NCBI RefSeq assembly: GCF_004216905.1 | Contig: NZ_SGXJ01000008.1 | Span: forward strand, 1-64,000 | Direction: 5' to 3' | DNA from: Kribbella sp. VKM Ac-2569 | GTDB taxonomy: Bacteria; Actinomycetota; Actinomycetes; Propionibacteriales; Kribbellaceae | Length of the DNA: 64,000 bases | Shown: positions 42,345-50,467 of the stretch, one piece after another | Layout: every line of letters begins with the position of its first letter | Position numbering within the stretch: the stretch's first letter is position 1 | Program-made: the position numbers and the translations under genes | The notes under the pieces: generated by a model | The model's database searches: none | What the model was told of the DNA's origin: nothing | Seen by the model: only the letters and a program-made list of their open reading frames with translations

Positions 42345-43469
42345 CGCGTTGGTGAGGGTGGTTGCTAGGGATTGGGTTTGTTGTTCGGTGCCTAGTAGGT
42401 AGGGCTGGGGGAGCCAGATGGTGTCGGTGGAGACTTTGTCGGCGTTCGGGCAATCCGCCTCTGGGTAGGGCTGGCCCAGGCGGGTGGTGATTGCTTTGGA
42501 TTCTCGGAGTACGGCGGTGTTGCGGTGCAGGGGGACGTAGCCGCTGGATGCTCGGGTGATGCCCGCGGCGGCGAGAGATTGTAGGACGGCATCGCGGCGG
42601 CCGGGGACTCGGAGCATGAACAGGTGCCGGCCGTGTGCGGTGATCGCCGGGTCGTCCGGGGCGAGCTGGATGCCGTCAACGTCGGACAGCAGGTCCGTGA
42701 GGAGTCGCGCGTTGCGTTCGCGCAGCTCCTGCAGGCGCGGGTGACGCCGCAGCTGGACCCGCAGAATCGCCGCCTGGAACTCGGTCAGACGCAGGTTGTA
42801 CCCGACCGCCTCGTGCTGGTACCAGCCACCGCCCGGCACCCGGCCGACGTTCACCAGCGAGTACACCGCGCTCGCCAACTCCGCGGAGTCGGTGAGTACG
42901 GCGCCCCCTTCGCCGGCGGTGATGTTCTTGCTGCTCTGAAAGCTGAACGTGCCGAGGTCACCGATCGCGCCGACCGGCCGGCCCTTGTACGCCGCCCCGT
43001 GTGCCTGGGCCGCATCCTCGATGATCGTCAGCCCGTGCCTGGCACCGAGCGCATTGAAGGCGTCCATGTCCGCCGGCCGACCCGCGAGATGGACGACAAC
43101 GATCGCCTTCGTCCGCTCGGTGATCGCAGCCTCGGCCGCGACCGGATCGAGGAGATGAGTGTCCGCATTCACGTCCGCAAAAACCGGCACCGCACCAACG
43201 AACAGCGCCGCCGAAGCGGTCGCGATGAAGGTGTACGGCGGCACGATCACCTCGTCACCGATGCCCACACCAGCCGCCCGCAAAGCCACCGCGATGGCGA
43301 GCGTCCCGTTGGCGAGGCAGATCGCGTGCCCCGCCTGCTGGTACTCCGCGAACTCCTGCTGGAAGGTAGCGACAACATCCCCGCTGGTGCTACCCCACTT
43401 CCCCGAGTTCAGCACCTCCAGCAGGGCCTTCGCTTCTTCGTCGTCGTACTGCGGCCACTCGGACATCAT
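42333..43469 (-). CDS. DegT/DnrJ/EryC1/StrS family PLP aminotransferase
   Basis: A 378-residue PLP-dependent sugar aminotransferase-type protein. The PLP-binding aspartate lies in TIIEDAAQAHGAAYKGRPVG. The catalytic lysine is in the segment FSFQSSKNITAGEGGAVLTD. Family members aminate keto-sugars (for example for AHBA, dTDP-amino sugars or glycan precursors) or, in some cases, act as dehydratases. The ATG at 43469 overlaps the stop of the NodB-like gene (ATGA), so the two are translated together. Reading further upstream only re-reads that gene in another frame. Confidence 0.92.
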   Translation of the reverse strand: MMSEWPQYDDEEAKALLEVLNSGKWGSTSGDVVATFQQEFAEYQQAGHAICLANGTLAIAVALRAAGVGIGDEVIVPPYTFIATASAALFVGAVPVFADVNADTHLLDPVAAEAAITERTKAIVVVHLAGRPADMDAFNALGARHGLTIIEDAAQAHGAAYKGRPVGAIGDLGTFSFQSSKNITAGEGGAVLTDSAELASAVYSLVNVGRVPGGGWYQHEAVGYNLRLTEFQAAILRVQLRRHPRLQELRERNARLLTDLLSDVDGIQLAPDDPAITAHGRHLFMLRVPGRRDAVLQSLAAAGITRASSGYVPLHRNTAVLRESKAITTRLGQPYPEADCPNADKVSTDTIWLPQPYLLGTEQQTQSLATTLTNALQG

Positions 43470-45241
43470 GGTGTGATCACCCATCTGTTGTCTCCAGCAA
43501 CGATATCCGCGGTCAGTTCGACGAAGGTCCGGCCGAGCCGTTCCACCGTCTGGGCCGAACCCTTGCCCTCCTTCACAATGGGGCCAGTGCTCTGTACGGC
43601 GAGCAGCACCGCAGCGCCCGGCACCGACTCCGAAGCCTCGGCTCGTACGGCGAGACCGTCCGGATGCGGCTCGACCGACAGCACGACTCCACGCCGGCTG
43701 CGCTCCCAGCTGTTGATCCGGGTGGCCGTCCACCACGGCATCCCGCGCCGTCGGGCCTCCGCAGCGAGCTCGATACACGCCGCCCGCGTCGGCGGGCGTA
43801 AGTGCAGGTGCGGCCCATGGAACAGGAAGTGCGCAACACCATGCACCGACTGAGCGCCATCCAGGATCACGTCCCGTACGGAGACGTGCCCGGCCCAGGC
43901 GAGATCCTGGGTGTGCAGCGGCAGGTTGAGTACGTCGTACGTCCGGTTGCCCTCAGCAATCGGTGCCATCGGGAACGACACGTGCGAGGCGCCGAACGTG
44001 AAGCCCACATCACCTTGTTTACTGGGCCCGCGCGACTCGTCGATCTGGATACCGAGCCGTTCGCACCAGGTATAGAACTCGGTCCAGCCCTCCCAGCGCG
44101 TGTAGTGGTTCTTGTTCGAGACGATCTGCTCGGTCCCGGTCACGGCTTGCGCCCAGGCGTACTGCGCGCGCATCTGAGGCCAGCCCCAGACCGCGAGGTC
44201 CGCGTCGCCCATCGCGTTGTAATGCAGGGCATTCTCGTGCCCTGCCGCGGTGATCGCCTCGTACAACTCGGGGGAGTACCCGCCCGGGAACACATGGCAC
44301 CACGTGACCTGAACCTCGGCCTCGGCGAACGCATCGATTGCCGCCTGACCGTGTTCCTCGACGTTCTGGTCGGAATCGTGCGACATGTGCGCGACGGCGT
44401 CGACACCGGCCGGCCAGTACCAGAGCCACGGCACTGCGACCCCGGCCTGTGCGGTGCCCCACCACAGACTCTGCGCGAACAACGAGCACCACCAGTCGGC
44501 GTGCGGCTGGTCGAACATCGGTACGGCGCTCGGCGGCGGATAGGTGTGCTCGTACGTCGGGAGCAACCCCGGCTCGCCCGGTGGCATCGCCCGGTCCCGC
44601 TCGAAGCTGAGCACCATCCCGTCCTCGCACTTGAGGATGCCGTCGTCGATCGGCGCGGTGCCGTCGGCGGCCGGTTCACCGTCGGCGGTGATGGCGTACC
44701 CCTGCTGGATCCGGACGATGGTCTGCCATAGGTCGACGCCGTACGTCAGCACGATGCCCGCGTCGAGCCGCCGGAGGGTGACGGCGGCCGCGTCGTCGTC
44801 CTGCCAGCGGGCGAGCACCTCGACGTCGTCGCCAGTGAGTCGACGACCGCCGACAGCGTGCAGCGCGACCGGTGGACGGGACGACCAAACCGGGGTTTCG
44901 GACAGTACGACGTGGCCGTCCGGGACGCTGTCGCCGGCCGATACACCCGCGAGCGCGGACAGCGGACCGGGATCGCCGACGAGGATCAGCACACCGCCGC
45001 TGCGCACCCACTGCTCGAGACCGTTGGTCGCGCCCGCATCAGGAGTGGTCGCGAAGACCAGCACTGACACATCGTCCGGCGGCGCGGCCGCCGAGCGAGG
45101 GGAGATCGACCGGTACGGCAGCCGCAGGTGTCCGAGCACCTCGGCCAGGTAGACCCACCAGGCGTCCTGGCCCGCCTGGTGGGCCCGCTCGATTGCCGCC
45201 CGGTCGTCCACCACTGCGACTGCATGAAGGGGTTCTGGCAC
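43466..45241 (-). CDS. Uncharacterised two-domain protein with NodB-like deacetylase region
   Basis: A protein of about 591 residues. The N-terminal part resembles a GATase/ThuA-like beta-sheet domain (VSVLVFATTPDAGATNGLEQ, then GGVLILVGDPGPL). From about residue 285 a NodB-type fold appears: AVAHMSHDSDQNVEEHG supplies the double Asp, and HENALHYNAMGD could supply metal histidines. It therefore may be a carbohydrate deacetylase or hydrolase. There is no signal peptide. A GTG at 45241 with AGGG upstream is preferred; a TTG at 45277 would add 12 residues. It is coupled to the aminotransferase gene. Confidence 0.68.
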   Translation of the reverse strand: MPEPLHAVAVVDDRAAIERAHQAGQDAWWVYLAEVLGHLRLPYRSISPRSAAAPPDDVSVLVFATTPDAGATNGLEQWVRSGGVLILVGDPGPLSALAGVSAGDSVPDGHVVLSETPVWSSRPPVALHAVGGRRLTGDDVEVLARWQDDDAAAVTLRRLDAGIVLTYGVDLWQTIVRIQQGYAITADGEPAADGTAPIDDGILKCEDGMVLSFERDRAMPPGEPGLLPTYEHTYPPPSAVPMFDQPHADWWCSLFAQSLWWGTAQAGVAVPWLWYWPAGVDAVAHMSHDSDQNVEEHGQAAIDAFAEAEVQVTWCHVFPGGYSPELYEAITAAGHENALHYNAMGDADLAVWGWPQMRAQYAWAQAVTGTEQIVSNKNHYTRWEGWTEFYTWCERLGIQIDESRGPSKQGDVGFTFGASHVSFPMAPIAEGNRTYDVLNLPLHTQDLAWAGHVSVRDVILDGAQSVHGVAHFLFHGPHLHLRPPTRAACIELAAEARRRGMPWWTATRINSWERSRRGVVLSVEPHPDGLAVRAEASESVPGAAVLLAVQSTGPIVKEGKGSAQTVERLGRTFVELTADIVAGDNRWVITP

Positions 45242-45310
45242 GCGACCAACCCTGCCCCAGGCGTCCTCCTTCGGCAAGGCCTAAATAGCTGTTATGGACG
45301 ACCGTAATAA

Positions 45311-46615
45311 CTAGCGGGGAATCTTCTCCACCAGGAGTTGGTACGGGCGTGGTGGTCGGCCGAGCTTGCTCGAGCGGGGTGGCGGCATCGGCCAGGCCAG
45401 ACCCTCATCGACCAGCATGCTCAGTGTTCGGCGGGCGGTTCGTAGTGTGACGCCGAGGAGTTCGGCGACCTTCTCCGCGTCGACGATCCGCTCGGTGTCG
45501 TTCGCGTTCTCCAGTTGCTCGGCCAGCGTGGCCAGAATCTGGAGCGCGCGCGAGTCGCCCGGCACCGAGCGCTCGACGGCACGCGTGCGCTCACCAGGAA
45601 CCTGCAGCACGAAGCCGTGCGGCCCGACCACGAACGCGGTGCCGCCACCCTCCGCCTTGTCGACGGCAGACTGCGCGTTCACCTCCGCCTCGCGGGTCGA
45701 CGTACCGAGGCCGATGCCGACCTCGAGCCGGATCCCCAGCTCCTCGGAGATCCGGTCCAGGAAGGGCGCCATCGACAGGTTGTCGGTTGCCAGCCGCAAC
45801 GAGCCCATCGTCGTGACGATCAGGAAGCTGTGCTCGTCCCGCGGGACCACCGCCGCGTCCATCGGCCGGGCGTCGCGCAGCAACTCGCGGTGCAGTGACA
45901 GCCGCAGCTCCTGGTACCAGTACGCGCTGGCGCTCGCGTGCGCGGGCAACGAGGCGGCGGGCACCCGGACGATCATCGTGACGATCCGCGACTCCTCGAG
46001 CTTGGCGCCACTGCCCATCAGGATCGCCGTGGTCAGCGCCTGCCGGATCGTCATCGACGACGGCGTCATCCGCAGGGTCGGTACGCCGGCCTTGCGCAGC
46101 GCCACGTCGACGGTCGGCACCGTCGTCACCGCCCCGGTGGTCCGCCCGCGCTCGTGCAGGGTGCGGTGGAAGTCGAGGAACGTCTCGGCCGACTCCGGGC
46201 TGGTGTATTCCTTCAGCCGTACGCCGGAAGCGCTCAGGCCGATCTCTTCGTAGACGTGCGTGAGATCGCGCCGCGACATCGTGTCGACGCTGATCCGGGC
46301 CGGATCGAAGACCTTCTCGAGCACGCCACGAAGCAGAGTCGAGAACAACGCCGGTCCGCCGCTTGGCACGTACGTCGCCGGCACGGGCAGCCCGCCCGCG
46401 ACCGCCACGTCGTACGGCAGCGGTCCCGCGAACAGGAAGGAGTCGACGCGGGAGGCGATCCGGGCTGCCTGCTCGTGCGCGTCGTGCTCGTCGGCGTACT
46501 GAGCGGTGACCAGCCGCAGGCCGGGGTTGTCCAGCTCGCGGGCCAGGTTGATGATCCGGTGCACGATCTGCTCGGCGCCGACAACGCCGACCGTCACTTG
46601 TTCGTGGGTCGCCAC
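45311..46615 (-). CDS. PrpR/PucR-like sensor regulator with degenerate GGDEF-like region
   Basis: A 434-residue cytoplasmic regulator. The N-terminal half resembles a PrpR-N sensor (TVGVVGAEQIVHRIINLARE, VALRKAGVPTLRMTPSSMTI). The middle has a GGDEF-like strand-helix pattern without the catalytic motif (LEVGIGLGTSTREAEVNAQS). The C-terminus is a winged helix (VAELLGVTLRTARRTLSMLV). This architecture is rarely described. It lies between the cupin and NodB-like genes and probably senses a metabolite of that pathway. The start is a GTG at 46615. Confidence 0.7.
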   Translation of the reverse strand: MATHEQVTVGVVGAEQIVHRIINLARELDNPGLRLVTAQYADEHDAHEQAARIASRVDSFLFAGPLPYDVAVAGGLPVPATYVPSGGPALFSTLLRGVLEKVFDPARISVDTMSRRDLTHVYEEIGLSASGVRLKEYTSPESAETFLDFHRTLHERGRTTGAVTTVPTVDVALRKAGVPTLRMTPSSMTIRQALTTAILMGSGAKLEESRIVTMIVRVPAASLPAHASASAYWYQELRLSLHRELLRDARPMDAAVVPRDEHSFLIVTTMGSLRLATDNLSMAPFLDRISEELGIRLEVGIGLGTSTREAEVNAQSAVDKAEGGGTAFVVGPHGFVLQVPGERTRAVERSVPGDSRALQILATLAEQLENANDTERIVDAEKVAELLGVTLRTARRTLSMLVDEGLAWPMPPPRSSKLGRPPRPYQLLVEKIPR

Positions 46616-46624
46616 TCCGTCAGG

Positions 46625-46993
46625 TTAACGGGGTGGGTCGACGTTGACGGTGGGGATCCCGCCGCCCGCCCGGGCGATGATCGCCAGGGACGGGTCGTCC
46701 GTGGGGTTGCTCTCGCGATGGACGGTGAAGGCCGGCACGTGCACGAAGTCACCGGCGACCGCGTCGAGGTACTCGTCGGTGCCCTCGAACTCGAGCCGCA
46801 GTACCCCTGACACGATGTAGAGACTGCTCTCGTTCCGGTCGTGGTGGTGCCAGCCGGAGATCGCACCAGGCTGCGTGATGACCTGGCCGGCCCACAGGAT
46901 CGGGAGCTCGAAGGCTCGCATCCGGAGCATGCCGGCCGTCGGGTCGGCGGCGACCAGATCACCAGCTTTGATCACACGGACCGGCTCACTCAT
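46625..46993 (-). CDS. Cupin domain protein
   Basis: A 122-residue cupin with motif 1 ISGWHHHDRNESSLYIVSG (three His and a Glu) and motif 2 GDFVHVPAFTVHRESN. It is likely a metal-binding dioxygenase, isomerase or sensor. The ATG at 46993 begins MSEPVRVIKAGDL. It is the first gene of a four-gene minus-strand group and is followed after 9 bases by the sensor regulator. Confidence 0.85.
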   Translation of the reverse strand: MSEPVRVIKAGDLVAADPTAGMLRMRAFELPILWAGQVITQPGAISGWHHHDRNESSLYIVSGVLRLEFEGTDEYLDAVAGDFVHVPAFTVHRESNPTDDPSLAIIARAGGGIPTVNVDPPR

Positions 46994-47054
46994 GGCAACA
47001 GTCTGCCTCTGCGTGAGCTGCCCCGGCCAGCGGGGCGGCGCGTAGGGTTCGGCT

Positions 47055-47276
47055 ATGGCGAGGATTGTGTTGCGGATCCGGATGATCAGCGGTGACCACC
47101 TGGATCTCACCTACGAGGAGCCCGGGGCGGCGGACGACGTGACTGTCCAGCATGCCGTCACAGCACTCGCGAGTGATTCCGGACTGCTTCGGTGCAGACA
47201 TGGCGATCGGGACATGGTGCTGTTCTCCCGCGGAGTCGCCGCCGTCGAGATCGCGCCACGAGGCGCGGTGCTGTAA
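47055..47276 (+). CDS. Small hypothetical protein (73 aa)
   Basis: A 73-residue soluble protein (MARIVLRIRMISGDHLDLTY...) with AGGG about 8 bases before the ATG and actinobacterial codon use. The opening strand and the later RCRHGDRDMVLFSRGVAAVE suggest a small beta-rich fold. No family is recognised. It stands alone between the divergent cupin gene and a strong hairpin terminator. Confidence 0.62.
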   Translation: MARIVLRIRMISGDHLDLTYEEPGAADDVTVQHAVTALASDSGLLRCRHGDRDMVLFSRGVAAVEIAPRGAVL

Positions 47277-47282
47277 GCACGG

Positions 47283-47318
47283 CCGGATGCCCTGGCCGGG
47301 GTCGGCCAGGGCATCCGG
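47283..47318. terminator. Bidirectional 15-bp hairpin terminator
   Basis: CCGGATGCCCTGGCC (47283-47297) and GGCCAGGGCATCCGG (47304-47318) form a perfect 15-bp stem with a 6-base loop. It lies between two convergent genes ending at 47276 and 47326 and can serve both. Confidence 0.8.
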
Positions 47319-47325
47319 TGTCGGT

Positions 47326-47982
47326 TCAGCGTGCCGGGTAGGCCGCGTCGACTTCTACTTCGACGAGCCAGCCGCCGACCGGGAGGTTCTCGATCTCCAG
47401 GGCGAAACGGGACGGGCGGGACTTGTTGACCACGAACGGTTTCGCGGGTGGCGCCGTACCGAGGGGGACCGGGACGTAGGCGCCGGTGGTGAGGTCGGTG
47501 TTCGCGAAGTACTGGCGGTACGCGCGGTTCCACCCGGCGAAGTCGGCGACCGTCGCGCCGGCCGGGTTCTGCAGGAAGACCCGCATCGTGTAGACGTCGG
47601 CGTAGGACAGCCCGGCAGCTGCGAGGTTCTCGCCGATCCGCCGGAGTACGTTGATCCCTTGGGCCTCGGTGATGGTCACGCCAGCGGGCAACGTCCCGCC
47701 CGGGAAGATCGCGGTGTCGATGTACGACGCCTCGGACCCGGCCGGTGCACCGGTGTTGAGTGCCGACGGCCCGATCCCGCTCGTCTTGTAGACCGGGGTG
47801 TTGGCGCCGATCCCGACACCGGTCGCGATCATCGGGTTGGACTGTCCGGCGGGCAGGGCGGGTACGACGGTGCCGGGTTTGGGCGGCTTCGGCCGGTCCC
47901 ACCAGCCGACCGCCGTACCGGCACCGGCTGTGAACGACACGACCAACGCGACGGAGCCCGCGATCAGAGAGGTGCGCTTCAT
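47326..47982 (-). CDS. Exported RidA family protein
   Basis: A 218-residue RidA/YjgF/UK114 protein with an N-terminal signal or anchor sequence (TSLIAGSVALVVSFTAGAGT, residues 4-23), so it acts outside the membrane, unlike the cytoplasmic 130-residue RidA. The RidA core has TEAQGINVLRRIGENLAAAG and VYTMRVFLQNP; the latter's Arg is the residue that binds imine/enamine intermediates. It starts within the stop codon of the amine oxidase gene (ATGA). The pair suggests that it hydrolyses the imines made by the exported oxidase. Confidence 0.88.
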   Translation of the reverse strand: MKRTSLIAGSVALVVSFTAGAGTAVGWWDRPKPPKPGTVVPALPAGQSNPMIATGVGIGANTPVYKTSGIGPSALNTGAPAGSEASYIDTAIFPGGTLPAGVTITEAQGINVLRRIGENLAAAGLSYADVYTMRVFLQNPAGATVADFAGWNRAYRQYFANTDLTTGAYVPVPLGTAPPAKPFVVNKSRPSRFALEIENLPVGGWLVEVEVDAAYPAR

Positions 47983-49559
47983 CGGCTCGCCACCCGACTG
48001 TGCAGGGCGGTCACGGCCGCGCGGGCGGACACCATCGCACCGTGCTGCCAGGCGATGGCGTGCGACAGGTGGTCGCCGGCGAAGTAGATGTTGCCGGTGG
48101 CCTCGAGCAGCCGGGCGTAGATCCCGTCGGTCTGCGACGGCCAGCTGACCCAGGATGCCTCGGAGTACTTGGTGCCCAACCAGTTCACCGAGAACGACGC
48201 CTTCACGTCCTTCGCGTAGGCGTCACCGTGCACCTTGGCGCCTTGCATCAGTGCGCGTTCCAGTCGGGCCGCCGGCGTCAGAGCGCCGTACGCGTTGGCG
48301 TTGGCACCGGTGTTGTAGTAGCCGATGACGGTGCCGCGGTCGCCGTGGAACCCGTACGACGGGTACCAGGTGTTCACGGTGTCGAGGCTGCTGTTGGTGA
48401 TGCCGCCGTAGATCCGGTGGTCTTCCTCCCACCAGCGCCGGCCGTACTCGATGCCGATCTTGCCCGCGTTCGTCGGCCGGGCGTACTTGAGTGCCTCGAC
48501 GATCGGCGCCGGCAGGTTGGACGGGACCTTCGCGGCCAGGTGCGGTGGCAGCGTGCAGATGGCGTAGTCCGCGGTGATCATCTTGGTCCGCGACCCGGTT
48601 TTGTAGGTGACCTGGACACCGTTGCCGGTGTTGCTCATCCCTGTCACCTCGGCGCCGTACAGGATCTTGTCCTTGCCGACGGCCCGCTCGAACGCGTACG
48701 GGATCCGGTCCATCCCGCCGACCGGCTGGAACATCATCACTGCCTGGTCCCAGCCGAACTCGAACGAGAAGTAGTTGCCGACACCGCTGGCGAAGACGTC
48801 GCTCAGTGCGTACGGCGCGGCCGTCGTACCGGCCTCCATCCCGGCGCCCGGCTCGACCGTGTAACCGCGTCGGCCGTCGGTCCCGGTGTACGCGAATCCG
48901 GAAGCCTTGTTCCCGATCGAGCCGAAGCTGCTGAGGAACCCGATCAACGCCTCCTTGTCGGCCGCGGTCAGCATGGTGTCGAGCGCGCCCTGATCGGCGG
49001 CCGTGGCCAGCAGTTCGGCGACGTAGCCGTACACGTCGGCCTTGGCGGTGCGGTGCCGGATCGGCTTGTTCGACAGGCTGGTGGTGCCTTCGCGGTAGAG
49101 GTACGCGTCCGCGTTCTGGTTGACGAACGGCTCGATCGCGACGCCGAGCTCGCGGCAGTAGTCGAGGGTCACGTGGTGCTGCGGCAACCGCGCGGGCCCG
49201 GCGTTCATGTACTGACCGGGTGAGAACGTCGCGCGCTGGGTGTTTCCGGCCAGGTCGGTCTCGACGGTGCCGCCGCGAACGGTCCAGTTGCGGCCGCCCG
49301 GGCGCTGACGGGCCTCGAGCAGAGTGACCTTGTAGCCGGCCTTCAGGAGTTCGTACGCCGACGTGAGTCCGGCGATCCCGGCGCCGAGGATGACGACGTG
49401 CTTGCCGCCGCGGCCGTTGAGATCGGCCCGCGACGGGGCGGCGTACGCGGGAGTCTCGGCGACGCCCGTGAGGCCGAGCGCCGACATGGTGGAGTAGAGC
49501 ACCCCCGCTCCACCGGTGATTCCGACCTGCTGCAGGAATTGACGTCTGGTCTGCGCCAT
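47979..49559 (-). CDS. TAT-exported flavin amine oxidase
   Basis: A 526-residue FAD-dependent amine or L-amino-acid oxidase. It has a TAT signal (TRRQFLQQVGI, 4-14; cleavage near AYAAP). The dinucleotide-binding motif is HVVILGAGIAGLTSAYELL, followed by LLEARQRPGGRNWT. The C-terminal FAD segment is GNIYFAGDHLSHAIAWQHGA. It oxidises an amine to an imine with release of H2O2. GAGGAGAAGG precedes the ATG. It is cotranscribed with the exported RidA gene. Confidence 0.93.
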   Translation of the reverse strand: MAQTRRQFLQQVGITGGAGVLYSTMSALGLTGVAETPAYAAPSRADLNGRGGKHVVILGAGIAGLTSAYELLKAGYKVTLLEARQRPGGRNWTVRGGTVETDLAGNTQRATFSPGQYMNAGPARLPQHHVTLDYCRELGVAIEPFVNQNADAYLYREGTTSLSNKPIRHRTAKADVYGYVAELLATAADQGALDTMLTAADKEALIGFLSSFGSIGNKASGFAYTGTDGRRGYTVEPGAGMEAGTTAAPYALSDVFASGVGNYFSFEFGWDQAVMMFQPVGGMDRIPYAFERAVGKDKILYGAEVTGMSNTGNGVQVTYKTGSRTKMITADYAICTLPPHLAAKVPSNLPAPIVEALKYARPTNAGKIGIEYGRRWWEEDHRIYGGITNSSLDTVNTWYPSYGFHGDRGTVIGYYNTGANANAYGALTPAARLERALMQGAKVHGDAYAKDVKASFSVNWLGTKYSEASWVSWPSQTDGIYARLLEATGNIYFAGDHLSHAIAWQHGAMVSARAAVTALHSRVASR

Positions 49560-49673
49560 GCCTTCTCCTCACTGAGCAACTGGGTAGCTGACCAGAAAGG
49601 TAAGGACATGGTGTTTTCGGAGCGTGACAGGACCGTAACGTATAGACGCTCGTACTGACAGGTATGTTTCGGG

Positions 49674-50432
49674 TTAACGAACCTGTTGGAGCACGGCCTT
49701 CGCCGCCCCCGCGATCTCCGTGTAAACGCCGGGCTTGCCGGGTTGGGCGCAGCCCTGGCCCCACGAGACGACGCCGAGCAGTCGACCGTTCAGGACGAGC
49801 GGGCCACCGGAGTCGCCCTGACAGGCGTCTTTGCCGCCTGCGAGGTAGCCCGCACAGACGTTGGTTGCGGCGGCGTACCCGTTGGAGACGTAGCTCTTGA
49901 CTGCCAGGCAGGCCTTGTCGCCGAGGTCCGGTACGGCGGCCTTCTGCAGGGTCTCGTCCGGCCCGGTGTCCTGTGTGTCACCCCAGCCGTAGACAGTCGG
50001 CACGGCGCCTGTCCGGTCCGCTCGGGCACGGGTCTCCAGCGGCAGTACCGGTACGCCGACGAACGGCTTCGCCAACGTCAGCACCGCAACGTCGTACCGG
50101 TGGTCCTTCGTGTTGTAGCCGGGGTGGACCCACGCCTTGCTGATCGCCGACACCCGTCCGACCGACGGGTCTGCGAGGTCCGCCCGCCCCTGCACCGCGT
50201 AGTACGTCGACACCGGCTCGTCCATGCAGTGTGCGGCCGTCACGATCTTGTTCGGTGCCACCAGGGCGGCTCCGCAGTACCGGCCGCTCGATGACATGGA
50301 CTGCGTGTTGTTCAACGCGATCGCCCACGGCGCCTCGGCCGTGCTCGCCACCGTCCCCCCGACGACCACCGGCTTCGCGCCGGCCGTGGCAACCAGCAGA
50401 ACCCCGACAAGAAGTGCAGCCCGCTTCAACAT
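49674..50432 (-). CDS. Secreted trypsin-like serine protease (S1)
   Basis: A 252-residue chymotrypsin-fold protease. The signal peptide is residues 1-19 (LKRAALLVGVLLVATAGA). The mature N-terminus is near VVVGGTVAS. The catalytic triad is His68 (TAAHC), Asp114 (HRYDVAVL) and Ser208 (GDSGGP). Paired Cys residues fit disulfides. Asp202 in KDACQGDSGGP, six residues before the catalytic Ser, suggests trypsin-like cleavage after Arg/Lys. It lies upstream of the amine oxidase gene with a 114-base gap. Confidence 0.93.
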   Translation of the reverse strand: MLKRAALLVGVLLVATAGAKPVVVGGTVASTAEAPWAIALNNTQSMSSSGRYCGAALVAPNKIVTAAHCMDEPVSTYYAVQGRADLADPSVGRVSAISKAWVHPGYNTKDHRYDVAVLTLAKPFVGVPVLPLETRARADRTGAVPTVYGWGDTQDTGPDETLQKAAVPDLGDKACLAVKSYVSNGYAAATNVCAGYLAGGKDACQGDSGGPLVLNGRLLGVVSWGQGCAQPGKPGVYTEIAGAAKAVLQQVR

Positions 50433-50467
50433 TCTTTAACCCTACGTGCGGCGACAGTCACAGTAGG

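Noticed and set aside
43470..43778. Longer N-terminus for the DegT-type aminotransferase
   Set aside because: The extra 103 residues only re-read the NodB-like gene in another frame. The ATGA overlap at 43469 marks the start.
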